This document shows positions 15,963 to 25,781 of a stretch of DNA of 50,272 nucleotides, piece by piece (the stretch's first letter is position 1; each line of letters starts with the position of its first letter). The notes below the pieces were generated by a model, which ran no database searches, had not been told where the DNA came from, and saw only the letters and a list, made by a program, of their open reading frames with translations. Source of the DNA: an uncultured Paracoccaceae bacterium (GTDB lineage: Bacteria; Pseudomonadota; Alphaproteobacteria; Rhodobacterales; Rhodobacteraceae); the NCBI GenBank assembly GCA_947503775.1, contig CANNFE010000016.1, forward strand, positions 1-50,272, written 5' to 3'. A program made the translations under genes and the position numbers.

Positions 15963-16301
15963 GTGACCCCCAGGCAGCGGACAATACTGATCGCGCTGGC
16001 GCAGATCTACGTCAAGCTTGGCAAGGCACGCCGGGCGCTGCTCTTGGTCCATCCGCTTCTGCGCGGCGATGCCGATCCGGCCGCTTTGCGTCTGTCGATC
16101 CAGGCGAATATCGATCTTGGACGCTATGACGAGGCCATTGCGATTTGCGACGATTTTCCGGTCGGCGAGGTTAGCCAGGAGGATCGGCGCAGCCTTCACC
16201 TTCTGAAGACCCAGGCGCTCTATCGCGCCGGGCGCCGCGACGAAGCACGCATGTGTTTTCTGGAAACCACGCCGCCGTCCACAGACGAGAAGGCCGCGTG
16301 A
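15963..16301 (+). CDS. TPR protein, SctG-like (Y4yS position) chaperone candidate
   Basis: A 112-residue all-helical protein starting with GTG at 15963. It contains about two to three tetratricopeptide-like repeats (ALAQIYVKLGKARRALLLVHPLL, LRLSIQANIDLGRYDEAIAICDDF, LLKTQALYRAGRRDEARMCFLE). Small TPR proteins in type III loci act as chaperones for needle subunits (YscG class). In rhizobial clusters a TPR gene also sits beside rhcV. Its stop codon shares one base with the sctV start. Confidence 0.7.
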   Translation: MTPRQRTILIALAQIYVKLGKARRALLLVHPLLRGDADPAALRLSIQANIDLGRYDEAIAICDDFPVGEVSQEDRRSLHLLKTQALYRAGRRDEARMCFLETTPPSTDEKAA

Positions 16302-18409
16302 TGAAACACCTCATACAATTGAAAATTCTGAATATTTTAACACAGAGCAAAGACCTCAGCATCGGTGTTCTTCTGGTCACCACGATTACCTTGATGATCC
16401 TGCCGATGCCAACGGCAGTGGTTGATACACTGATCGGGTTCAACTTCGGCATCGCAGTCTTGATGTTGATGACCGCAATCTACCTGCGCTCGGCATTGGA
16501 GCTGTCGAGCTTGCCCGGCATCATCCTGATCTCGACCATCTTCCGGCTCGCATTGTCTGTCACGACCACCCGGCTGATCCTGTCGGAGGGCGATGCCGGT
16601 GCGATTGTCGACACGTTCGGCGCCTTCGTCATTGCCGGGAACGTGGTGGTGGGGATGGTCGTCTTTTTCATCGTAACGATCGTCCAGTTCATCGTGATTG
16701 CCAAAGGGTCCGAGAGGATTGCGGAGGTCGGCGCGCGGTTCACACTTGATGCGCTTCCCGGCAAGCAGATGAGTATCGATGCCGAAATGCGCAACGGCGA
16801 TATCGACCACGCCGAGGCGGGTCGGCGACGCAAGGTGCTTGAGCGCGAGAGCCAGTTCTACGGCGCGATGGACGGCGCGATGAAGTTTGTCAAAGGCGAT
16901 GCGATTGCCGGGCTGATTATTATCAGCGTGAACCTGATCGGCGGTCTGACGATTGGGATGATCCAGCATGGTATGTCACTTGGCGATGCGGCGCTTAAAT
17001 ATTCTTTGCTCACCGTCGGTGATGCGCTGATCTCGCAGATACCGGCACTCTTGATCTCGATTACCGCAGCCACGATCGTGACCCGTGTTCAGGGCGACAC
17101 GCGCCAGAACCTGGGCTCTGACATCATCAATCAGCTGGTGGCGGACCCACGCGCCATGCGCATGGCCGCCATCACTGTTTTGGGTATGGGCCTTCTTCCT
17201 GGGTTTCCGACCCTGATCCTGCTGACGCTTGCTGCCATCTTCGGTGCCGCGAGCCTGTTTCCAGCCCGCATGAATGCCAAGGGTGATGCCGCACCGAGCG
17301 ACGCAGTGGCCAGCGCTGCCGATGAACCGGCTGGCAATGAGGATGCCGCCCTACCGGAAACAGGCCAGATCATACTGTCATTGTCAGCAGACCTGGCGGA
17401 ATTCATGCCAAAACAGTCCCTGTCACCACTTGTCGCCGATATTCGAAAGCGTGTCGCGCGCACAGTCGGATTGCCTTGTCCCGAGATCGCCGTCCGCCTG
17501 GACGGCGATCTGGACGACAGCCGTTTCGAGGTTTTGATCGATGACGTGCCTGCGACCTGGGACAGCGTCTCGACCGACATGATCTACACCGACCACATGC
17601 CCGAATTCGTCGATATTCTGGACATACCAAGTATCGCGATCACCGCATCTACGGGTGAGGATTTCCTGGAAGTCGAAGCCCTGCATAAGGACGCGCTCTC
17701 AAATGCGGACGTCGCTTTTCTCGACGCCCGCGACCGGGTCATGTCGGCACTGGAACACGCGATCTACAAGAATTTCAGCGCGTTCATCGGGATTCAGGAA
17801 GCCCAGTTGATGTTGGCGCAAGCCGAAGAGACGTATGGCGCGCTGACAGCCGAGGTCGCCCGTGTCTGTTCGGTCCAGCAAGTCGCCGACATTCTGCGCC
17901 GCCTTGTGCAAGAGAAGGTTTATCCGACCAACAAGCGTCTCTTTCTGGAAGCGTTGGCCGAATGGGCTTCGCCCGATCAATCGGCGATCATCCTGACGGA
18001 GTACGTCCGGACCTCTCTCAACAAGCAGATTTGCCACGCGCTTGCCGACGTAAATCGCGTCGTGACCGCGATCGTTCTCGAGCGCGATACCGAGGCCATG
18101 CTGCGAGACTTTCTGCGCGAGACGAATGTCGGTACATTTCTGGTGCTGGACGAAGAGCAATCGGATCTATTGACCGGCAAGATCAAGCAGCATCTTGCGG
18201 ATGTGAAATCGCGAGGCGTCAGCCTCGTCTTGATGACGGCCATGGATGTGCGCCGCCATCTGAAGACATTTCTTGTCCGCAATCAGATCGAAATCGCCGT
18301 CATGTCCTTTCAGGAACTGGCAGACGGCTTTACCGTCCTCCCTGTTTCCACCCTTTCGTTGGACCAGCACGCGGAAACGGCCGAGCCCCAGCAAGACAAA
18401 GCAGCTTGA
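16301..18409 (+). CDS. sctV: SctV (HrcV/RhcV/FlhA family) major export gate protein
   Basis: A 702-residue inner-membrane protein. The N-terminal half has about eight membrane segments (from LSIGVLLVTTITLMILPMP). It has the conserved FRLALSVTTTRLIL region and the cytoplasmic loop with RIAEVGARFTLDALPGKQMSIDAEMRNG, the FHIPEP signature area. A variable linker (about 340-375) leads to a complete four-part cytoplasmic domain ending near residue 690. The ATG at 16301 overlaps the previous stop; the frame extends upstream to 16253 but only inside the TPR gene. SctV forms the nonameric ring that receives substrates. Confidence 0.97.
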   Translation: MKHLIQLKILNILTQSKDLSIGVLLVTTITLMILPMPTAVVDTLIGFNFGIAVLMLMTAIYLRSALELSSLPGIILISTIFRLALSVTTTRLILSEGDAGAIVDTFGAFVIAGNVVVGMVVFFIVTIVQFIVIAKGSERIAEVGARFTLDALPGKQMSIDAEMRNGDIDHAEAGRRRKVLERESQFYGAMDGAMKFVKGDAIAGLIIISVNLIGGLTIGMIQHGMSLGDAALKYSLLTVGDALISQIPALLISITAATIVTRVQGDTRQNLGSDIINQLVADPRAMRMAAITVLGMGLLPGFPTLILLTLAAIFGAASLFPARMNAKGDAAPSDAVASAADEPAGNEDAALPETGQIILSLSADLAEFMPKQSLSPLVADIRKRVARTVGLPCPEIAVRLDGDLDDSRFEVLIDDVPATWDSVSTDMIYTDHMPEFVDILDIPSIAITASTGEDFLEVEALHKDALSNADVAFLDARDRVMSALEHAIYKNFSAFIGIQEAQLMLAQAEETYGALTAEVARVCSVQQVADILRRLVQEKVYPTNKRLFLEALAEWASPDQSAIILTEYVRTSLNKQICHALADVNRVVTAIVLERDTEAMLRDFLRETNVGTFLVLDEEQSDLLTGKIKQHLADVKSRGVSLVLMTAMDVRRHLKTFLVRNQIEIAVMSFQELADGFTVLPVSTLSLDQHAETAEPQQDKAA

Positions 18410-18867
18410 TAACGGCATGAGGGCCTCGCCGTCTTGACGTATCAGAGAGGCCGAAGGGCCAGGACATTGTGAGTTGAAACACTCGGCTCAGGCCTCATCG
18501 CCAGCAGATGACCGTGCGGCGGAATGCGATCGCGGACAGGATCACCTTCGAACAGCGGTCTTGTCGGGTTGATACACGCCGCCAATCCTCGAGCCTGCCG
18601 AACATGATTTCGATCCGGTTTCGCCTTTCTTATCGGCGCTTAGAAACATGGCAATCACGGCTTCCGTGATGCAGGCCAGATTGTCGGCCGTTTCCCTCTC
18701 GAAACGCAGCTCGGTCTGTCCAAATCTGCTATCGCACCTTGTCGATGCGATGGATGACGCCGCCCTCACCGGTTCTGGACGATAGACTGAAGCCCTTATG
18801 TAAGGATCTCGTCAGCAAGTTCGCTCAAAGTCATCACTGGAAAGCCATGAGATGAATGGAGCTAGAA
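18410..18867. other. Intergenic stretch with IS debris
   Basis: The 458 bp between sctV and the large membrane-fusion-like gene hold no intact gene. The left half contains a degraded IS5-family transposase end (listed separately). The remainder has short broken frames with no clear homology. No good promoter could be pinned down, though the downstream gene must have one here unless it is read through from sctV. Confidence 0.6.
18495..18623 (-). pseudogene. IS5/IS427-family transposase C-terminal remnant
   Basis: On the minus strand a broken frame reads RNRIEIMFGRLEDWRRVSTR and continues DRCSKVILSAIAFRRTVI to a stop at 18495. This is the characteristic last part of IS427-group transposases, in which Asn-Arg-Ile-Glu (with the catalytic Glu) precedes Met-Phe-Gly-Arg-Leu-x-Asp-Trp-Arg-Arg. 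A frameshift breaks it upstream of 18623. It marks an old insertion between sctV and the next gene. Confidence 0.75.
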
Positions 18868-21800
18868 ATGAGCATAGAAAGATCGACCGAACGCGCAGGT
18901 ATTCAACAACACGTACCGGACAAAGATGCGGTAAAAGCTTCTTTCATCGTCGGACAGCGTAGAAACGGTAAAACATCAGGTCTGCAAACGACCCAAGCCA
19001 GTGTTGCGGGTGCGTTGCCCCTTTCACCGGAGCTACAAGTCCTTGGAGCGTTGGCCGGCGCTGTAGGCAAGTTCCTCGCGCCAGGCGGCGGAAGCGCGGC
19101 GGCCGCTGGGGCGGTGGCATCGGGCGGCAGTGCAGCCGGAGGAGGCGCGGCGGCCTTTGGTGCAACACTCATGAAAGGCGGGATCGTGACGGTCGTCGGA
19201 GCGGGGCTGGTTATGGGGGAGGCCTTTATCCCGGGCATCGGTTTGTCAGCGGGAAGCTCGAGATCTGAACGTATGGCGCAGAGCGGAACCCTGCTGTCGC
19301 GGATCGTGAAGGAGTCTCCGGATCTCGAGATCGGGACCGATCCGAAAACCGGACAGCGGGCAGCGGTGGACAAGGTCACCGGCAAGACCGCTTACGTCAT
19401 CAACAAGGATGGCAGCCTTCAGATCGCCGATGGCATGAAGGCGATCGCCGCCGACCGGGCGCTGGCGACCTTCGTCGACCAGACGATCAAGACCATGAAA
19501 AAGCAGGGGCTGGACGTTTCGAATTCGGCCGATCTCAAACAGGCCGTGCGGGACTACGCGACCACGAAGGTCGGCAGCTCCGCCTCGCCCAAGGAATACG
19601 CGGCCGTCTTCGCAAAGCTGGCCGGAGACAAGGAGGCGCTAAAGACCCTGTCCGAGCGAGCGCAGGCGACGGCACCTCTTGCGCCCAATCCGGGCGGAGC
19701 GGTGGGCGGCTCCGACGGAGCTGCACAAAAGCAGCCCCTTCCCACATATGAGGACTACGCAAACCGCATCCTCGGAGAGGTCAATGCGACTTCGCCTGCG
19801 GCCTCCACGAATGTGATGGAGCAGAATCTCGAGGGTTTGGGGGCTTATGACAGAGAGAACGGGACCACCCTCACTCGTCGGGTCAAGAAAGCCGCCAAAG
19901 AAAAGGTACAGAGCCGAGTTGAAGACCTGAAATACGCCGGACGGAAAGTTCCGACAGCGGAAGAGCAGAAAGAGATGGAGAGGCAGGAAGCAGAAGGTCT
20001 TGCCGGGAAGGTCCTCGAAGAACTTGAGAATGCAAAGCGCGGAAAAAAGATCGCCCCAGGGGGTGATGCCACAGGACAAACGCTGACGCGATCTGAGGTC
20101 AGAAACATCGCTTCGGATGTGATCTCTGACTACGAGGCATCCTCCGGGTTGATTAACCCGCCACCTAAGGGGAAGCCTCCCAAGCTGCGGATTTCAAAAA
20201 CGCAGATCGCGACGGTGGCGACTGTCGCGGGTGCGCCCGTCCTTCTTGGCGCTGCGTATCTCGGAATACGGGAGGCTGTTGAACATTTTGGCCGCAAAGA
20301 AGGGATATCGGGTTCTGAGCCATGGACTTATCCCGAAAACGCCGATGGCTCCTATTTCGACGAGAAACGAAATCCAGAATTCAAAGAGACGGATCATAAT
20401 GTCGGCTCCCGAGGCTTATTCGGTGTTCGCATCAAGGAAACGAAAGAGGGGGAAGGGGCCGATGGCCTTGGCGATGTCGTGCAGATCGTCGCACCACTCG
20501 CCAAGCGACCGGGCGTGGAGCGAAAGCAGCTCGTAGACCTTGGCGAACGCGTCAAACCGGGGCAGCCGGTCCTCAGAGTCAAGGATGACGACCTAGAAGC
20601 CGAGATTACAAAGCTTGAAACGGAACTGAAGAGTCTGGAAGGCCGGATCGGCGTTGAAATCTTCCGGGCAAGCAAGGCCAAGAACATCCCGCGTCAGGAG
20701 GTCCAGGCGATCGATGCCCAGATCCAGGAGAAGGAAGTGGACCTCGCGCGGGCTACGGTGGATCTCAAGCGGGTCAACACCCTCTACAAGGAAGGGGCGG
20801 TTCCCAAGCAGGCCCAGGACGAGGCAGTCGCCCTCGTCGAAAGAACCAAAGCTCAGATTTCAGATCTGAATGCCGACAGACGCGCTGCCCTCACCACCCT
20901 TGAGCTCGCCGGAAGCGCGGCCAATCTTTCGCCCACCAAGGCGATCGAGATCATGAAGACAGGAACTGCAGAAAAACGCGCCAACCTTCCCGAAAGCGTG
21001 GCGGAAGCTGTCGGCAACTACCTGGCGACGCTGAACGAGCTGAGCAAGCAACTTGATCTCCAGGCAAGAAACACAACCTATTCGAGCGTCTATGGTACGG
21101 TCACCAATTCCAGTGCGCTGGATACATATGCAAATAATCTAGATTCCACGCTGACGCTGACGGACAACTCACCGGATGGTCTTGGCGGTACGGGGGAAGA
21201 CAAGAACGCTCTCGTTACGAATAAGAACGACAACGACTTTGCAATCCTCATCGACAAGTCTCCGGATGGGCCCTATGGCCCGGGGAAGGGAGATGCTTTG
21301 ACTGTCGAAACGATCGTCAGCTGGGATGTTTTTTCAACGATAAAGAAGGGCGACGTCCTTCCCTACGTTCTGACAGACGGCAGCACCGGCACTGGCACGG
21401 TTGATCGTCTCGTGACGACAGGCGAAGGCGATGGCTATCGGGTCGAATTGAAGATCGATGGAAAACTAACTGCGCCGGACGGCACGGAGAAGAAACTCGA
21501 CCCCAAATATGCCGACTATATCCGGGTTTATGCAAAGACTGATCCGACCACAGTTCGACCGAAACCGATAAACAACATCGAAGGTGACGACCTCGTCAAT
21601 GAGATCTCGTTTTCGGAGGCTTCCCTGCCGACTGAGGCAAACAGCCCGACGGCGTTTCCCCAGCGGCGACAGGATTTCGAATTCTCCCGCCCCGTCTATC
21701 AGAAGCATGGGGACAACAGAACCCTGGTCGGCACAGTCATCGTGAAAGGAACGGTTACGACCGACGGAAAGACGGTCAAACTTGAGGACAATACGACAGT

Positions 21801-22098
21801 TTCCTTCAGATCGGTCGACGGCAACACTGCTGCAACCGACGATATCAAAAAACCTCAAACGTTCGGCGGATCAAGCTATGGCGGGGTAAAGGGCATTGAT
21901 GGCAGTATGGTAAAAGCGTCGGTGAAGCTCAACGTGACAGCAGACAATGCGGCCCGGGCGTTCAATGCGACCTTCGGGGAAACGCGCCTGCCTGACAGCA
22001 CCGAGACGACGTTTAGGTTCACCATCGTCTCGTCGGGTGCCAATGATGAGATCGTCCGGTTCCGGCTTCCGGATGCGATCCTGATGCCGGATATGTGA
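18868..22098 (+). CDS. Very large secretion-locus protein with membrane-fusion-protein-like hairpin
   Basis: A 1076-residue protein. The ATG at 18868 follows GGAG by six bases. There is no cleavable signal peptide; the N terminus is polar. Residues about 49-130 form a long Gly/Ala-rich hydrophobic region. Residues 140-440 are soluble, Lys/Glu-rich and partly coiled coil. A single membrane helix is at about 447-467. Residues about 534-690 resemble a periplasmic adaptor (HlyD/AcrA): a lipoyl-like half (DLGERVKPGQPVLRVKDDDL), a helical hairpin, and the typical RVNTLYKEGAVPKQAQDEA turn. The last 380 residues are beta-rich. No type III component with this layout is known to me. It could be a translocator or tunnel protein, a substrate or an unrelated exporter part. 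Confidence 0.75.
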   Translation: MSIERSTERAGIQQHVPDKDAVKASFIVGQRRNGKTSGLQTTQASVAGALPLSPELQVLGALAGAVGKFLAPGGGSAAAAGAVASGGSAAGGGAAAFGATLMKGGIVTVVGAGLVMGEAFIPGIGLSAGSSRSERMAQSGTLLSRIVKESPDLEIGTDPKTGQRAAVDKVTGKTAYVINKDGSLQIADGMKAIAADRALATFVDQTIKTMKKQGLDVSNSADLKQAVRDYATTKVGSSASPKEYAAVFAKLAGDKEALKTLSERAQATAPLAPNPGGAVGGSDGAAQKQPLPTYEDYANRILGEVNATSPAASTNVMEQNLEGLGAYDRENGTTLTRRVKKAAKEKVQSRVEDLKYAGRKVPTAEEQKEMERQEAEGLAGKVLEELENAKRGKKIAPGGDATGQTLTRSEVRNIASDVISDYEASSGLINPPPKGKPPKLRISKTQIATVATVAGAPVLLGAAYLGIREAVEHFGRKEGISGSEPWTYPENADGSYFDEKRNPEFKETDHNVGSRGLFGVRIKETKEGEGADGLGDVVQIVAPLAKRPGVERKQLVDLGERVKPGQPVLRVKDDDLEAEITKLETELKSLEGRIGVEIFRASKAKNIPRQEVQAIDAQIQEKEVDLARATVDLKRVNTLYKEGAVPKQAQDEAVALVERTKAQISDLNADRRAALTTLELAGSAANLSPTKAIEIMKTGTAEKRANLPESVAEAVGNYLATLNELSKQLDLQARNTTYSSVYGTVTNSSALDTYANNLDSTLTLTDNSPDGLGGTGEDKNALVTNKNDNDFAILIDKSPDGPYGPGKGDALTVETIVSWDVFSTIKKGDVLPYVLTDGSTGTGTVDRLVTTGEGDGYRVELKIDGKLTAPDGTEKKLDPKYADYIRVYAKTDPTTVRPKPINNIEGDDLVNEISFSEASLPTEANSPTAFPQRRQDFEFSRPVYQKHGDNRTLVGTVIVKGTVTTDGKTVKLEDNTTVSFRSVDGNTAATDDIKKPQTFGGSSYGGVKGIDGSMVKASVKLNVTADNAARAFNATFGETRLPDSTETTFRFTIVSSGANDEIVRFRLPDAILMPDM

Positions 22099-22172
22099 TG
22101 ACCTATCGATGACGTGTGCTGTCTGAGATCGGCCTGCGGTCTTCACAGGAGGTGAAAGACCTCTGAGCCCAG

Positions 22173-22207
22173 TGCCCGAACGGCCTTCTGCGCCTTTCGG
22201 GCATTTT
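22173..22207 (+). terminator. Intrinsic terminator after the large gene
   Basis: A perfect 8-bp stem (TGCCCGAA / TTCGGGCA, 22173-22180 and 22196-22203) is followed directly by TTTT. It lies 75 bp after the stop codon at 22098 and closes the type III locus. Confidence 0.75.
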
Positions 22208-22728
22208 CGCGTCGGGACCGCTGGGTCACTTGGCGCGGCATGATCTGCATCTGATACGTAACCTCGCGTCAAATGCTGTCACGTCTAGTTCGTGCCGTAT
22301 CTGCCTGAGCTGTGACTACCTTCGGAATATCGCAGTGATCTCTCCACGCCTCTTCTGGGTGGCAGCAGGTGTGCGTTGAAGCGCCTCAGAACGGTCAGAC
22401 GTTTTCGGCGAAACCCAATATTCTCTGAATTTCAGCGTCGCCCACTTCGACTTGGGCACCTGCACACATACGTACCTTCGATTACCTCGGAGGAATATTT
22501 TGGGGAGGACAGACACACGTGGATCCATGCGTTAACTGTAGCAAAGCAAGCTGCACGAAGCCGTATTTGGCAGTGCCTATCCGAAAAATATGGGAAAAAG
22601 TTTGGGTGGCGGAGACGAAGGAAGAATCTAAAATACCACAAGTATTTGAATTATATGTTATAATAAATACGACGAGGCATCTTATACCACACTTCATACC
22701 ACACTTCACACCACACTAAGCGTCACAG
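22208..22728. other. Gene-poor junction holding attL
   Basis: Between the terminator and the first island gene there are 521 bp without a convincing gene. Short frames on both strands lack codon bias and ribosome-binding sites. The left island boundary (22603-22621) lies here. The bases just inside the boundary are clearly AT-rich, unlike the chromosome to the left. Confidence 0.6.
22603..22621. repeat. attL (19-bp direct repeat)
   Basis: Exact copy of the 3' end of tRNA-Ser(GCT) including CCA and two adjacent bases, matching 44317-44335 in the same orientation. It is flanked on the left by gene-poor sequence that would have adjoined the tRNA before integration. Confidence 0.88.
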
Positions 22729-24758
22729 CTACTGCGCTGCCGAAAGCGTGCCTTTCGACTTCCGGTCATAGTTTGACCGTCCTTCAAGCATGCTGACGAA
22801 CGCCTCGTTGCGGTTACTGGCACGGTCAATCAGCCTGTCGAACGCCAGCACTTCAATAATGAGATTCAACTCTCTGTAGTAGCGATAGGCCATCTGTCCG
22901 CCGAAATTGGTTCGGATGAAGTCTTCCGTTTTCAAATAGCGTTCAAGCTTATCGTTCCAATCCGCTAAGATATATCCACGCACCATGGACGTGTCGTCAA
23001 TCGCTATTTCTCGCCCGCCGGAAGTGATGACCTTGCCACGCTCACGGATATCCAAGACTTGGTTTTTCAATTGGTCTACCGGATTCTTTGTATCAGCTTC
23101 TTTGGTGCCGTCATAATCCTTTTTCTGGGGCCGCTTCATTTCGACCATCATAAGCTCATTGTCATTGTTTATGAGCAAGTCATGGGCGAACTCACCCTTT
23201 CGACGGGCATTTCCTTCTGGCGTCCTATCGCTCGAAATGTACCGTGCATAAGCCAATCATCATCTATCAGCCAAAGGTTGTGAGATGCATAGTCGATTTG
23301 CTCACTGTCCCGGTAGCGTGGGTAAATTAGCTTGTGGACCTTATCTTCCGTCGCCAATCCGTCATCGTCCTTATCCAGTAACTTGCGGAACACTTGGATC
23401 ACGTTGTTTCGATATGCGACGTAGACCGCTAACGCCTCTTTGGCGTCTTCCGGTATCTTGTCCCGCACAAGTCTTACAAGATCCTCAACGCTTGTTTCTT
23501 CGCTGAGCTTTGTGAAATCGAATTTTTGGCGGAAGCGTTCGACAAACAAGTCTTGCGCCAATTGCTCGCGCGTTTCTGTTATGCCACGCTTCTTGACGAA
23601 TTCCTCGCTTGTTTTGCCGCCTAAGCCGCGCCGTAAAAGCGGATCAATTGCAATCAGGTGGTCAACGTGTTGCTTCATCTTGGAGCGACGATCGGAGGTG
23701 TAGGTTTGTTCAAGGTCCAAGATATGCGCTTTGGCCATGGCAATCAGGTGGTCCTTGATCGACTTATTGGTGCCATTGTGCCCAATCTTGCCATGAAGGT
23801 TGGTGATACGGTCACGCGACTGAGACGACTTAAAAAAGTCACTCGAAACAGCGACCAAATAGTAATAGCGGAATTCGTCTTCGCCTTCCGTTTCGGTAAA
23901 GGGGTTGGAATTCAGGCCCGACGAAATATTTTCCAGATCACTGGCCGCGCGGTTGTTCGCGTAGAAATATAGGCGATGTTTCTTGGCGTGCTCCTCGCCC
24001 ACCTTGAAATAGTCAAAATTGAATTCGACAGTCTCAGTCCCGATGACCATTTCTTCTTTGCGATTGCCGCCAACAGCAAGAGACTCGTGGAAATAGTTAT
24101 ACAGATTGAACGTAGCGCCCTGAATGGTCAATACGAAATGCTTTGGTACTTTCTTCTGGATAAATTCTATTAGGAAGTGATCTAGAACCGCAGATACGAT
24201 ATCTTCTGCGGTGTGATTGTACTTCCGATCTTTGCCTTCCAGAATAAAATAGTCCTCAAAATCTGCCTTCGGAGAGCGCATTGATACGGTAACGCCGCAA
24301 TCGTGCGTATGCGCCCCGGCACCGTCCGCCTCTTTCACCACAATAAGGTTGTCATCGTTCGAGAACGGATCGTAACGATAGCATCCTTTCGTGAGCATCC
24401 CGTCAGGTTGTTTCTGACCAGACGAGTAGAAAACCCGACTAAAAACTTTGAACGCCATAAAGCGGCCAAAACCCTTGCCGCCGCGCTCATACTTGTTCCC
24501 CGTCAGTGGCGTCAGAAATGCTGAAAGGTTTGCTTCATCGAAGCCGCTGCCGTTGTCTGTGACCGTGACTTCGCGTGTTTGATCGTCAAAGGCTACATCC
24601 AAGCGGCCTTTGTCTTCTAGATCGTCTTCCCACCTGTCTTCGATGGAGTGGAAGGCATTAGAAATTGCCTCATACATGGGAAACAGAAAGCCTTGCAGGC
24701 CGTCCGGCAATGCGGCGCGCTTCACTTCCGCAGCCAAATCAATCGTCTTATGTTTCAA
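22729..24758 (-). pseudogene. GHKL ATPase with C-terminal nuclease-like domain, frameshifted
   Basis: A gene of about 676 codons, read from a TTG at 24758. The N-terminal part is a GHKL (HSP90/MORC-like) ATPase: EAISNAFHSIED (N-box), VTDNGSGF (G1) and GGKGFGRFMAFKVF (G2). It is intact to HNLWLIDD near 23260. The reading frame then slips by one. Resuming in the other frame with LAYARYISSDRTPEG restores the family sequence, so one base, probably the first of an Arg codon (nGA), is missing at about 23257-23259. The distal part has ELMMVEMKRP, a PD-(D/E)xK-like acid-x-Lys motif. Such ATPase-nuclease proteins occur in defence islands. It may be a pseudogene, programmed slippage or a sequencing error. 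Confidence 0.8.
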
Positions 24759-25005
24759 ATGGAATGACTTTCATCTCTTAGCCTCACTACCGTGATGAGC
24801 ATGGCCTGCTCTGATCCCTGATATCATTTGGACCGAACTGACCCAATGTCTGCTCTCACTTTAGTAAGAAGTGACTCGATCTAGTTGCAACAAACGTCCG
24901 GTCCTACCCCACTGAGCGACGCTTGACATCGAGGTCGTCCTATTCTGAGGGTAGTATTATATGGAGCGCGGTGGATAGTCCAAACGCCATCCGGGTAGCT
25001 GATTT

Positions 25006-25521
25006 GTGGATGACATCGAAAGATATCTTCAGCCGATTCAGATACCGCCGACCACGCCTCGGCGCTACGTGTCCTTCAACCGTGCTCTCAATCTTCGCGA
25101 ACCCGGCGAAGATACTGGCGACTGGCACTTCAAGGTCATGTTCTTCTGCTCGGCCGACGAACCGCCGAAGGTGGCAAACCTTGCGGGCGAGGGGACCGAG
25201 ATTGACACCACGCCTACGCTGGGTGAGCTGGGCGTTCGCGACATGTCAGACGAGCTGGCCCGCAAGAACGTCAAGGCGATGAGTGGCCCGATCTACGTCG
25301 CCAACCACTACAGGGCCATAGCCGATCTCGCGCTGGCGGAACTCATGGAAGGGCGTGTCCCCATGACGGTTACCGCGCGCGCGGTGAACCAATGGTTCGA
25401 CACCGAGGACCAGATCGCGACTTTGGTTCGAGACTACCTCGTGCCCCTTGGAGACCAGCTCGTGGGCGAGGCACGGAAGTCTTACGACGCATGGCTGCCG
25501 ACGATCCAGTACAACGCGTGA
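25006..25521 (+). CDS. Unrecognised 171-residue protein in the defence cassette
   Basis: A soluble protein starting with GTG at 25006, directly after an in-frame stop. Codon use in the frame is regular, and the other frames over this stretch are poor, so it is likely real. Visible features are a Pro-rich N terminus (LQPIQIPPTTPRRYVSF), a central segment rich in Asp/Glu, and a C-terminal helical part (QIATLVRDYLVPLGDQLVGEARKSYDAWL). There is no known motif or membrane segment. It is encoded divergently from the GHKL gene and 260 bp upstream of the OLD-like gene, so it may belong to a defence system with either. Confidence 0.6.
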   Translation: MDDIERYLQPIQIPPTTPRRYVSFNRALNLREPGEDTGDWHFKVMFFCSADEPPKVANLAGEGTEIDTTPTLGELGVRDMSDELARKNVKAMSGPIYVANHYRAIADLALAELMEGRVPMTVTARAVNQWFDTEDQIATLVRDYLVPLGDQLVGEARKSYDAWLPTIQYNA

Positions 25522-25781
25522 CGAAGCAATCAGACCCACGGGATAGCAGCCACTCGCTGTATCGTGGTGAACTCACACACAGCGGACTAAGCACAGCCAG
25601 GTCTGGTGCTCCAGCAGTCTCAGTCCCAAGCTCATCCGACCGAAGCCGGGTGACCCTCCATATGAAGGTCTGTGAATTACTTCAGCAGCGCGAGAACTAA
25701 AGAAACAAAACCAATTCGCGAACGTGCCACGTCCGTGGTATGTAGCACACCCAACGGCACAAGATATTGATGGGTAACTCG

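Noticed and set aside
18542-18769. 75-codon minus-strand frame after sctV
   Set aside because: It covers the IS5 remnant in the wrong frame; the true transposase remnant is in another register.
22376-22663. 95-codon plus-strand frame across attL
   Set aside because: No ribosome-binding site, odd composition, and it spans the integration junction, so it cannot be an ancestral gene.
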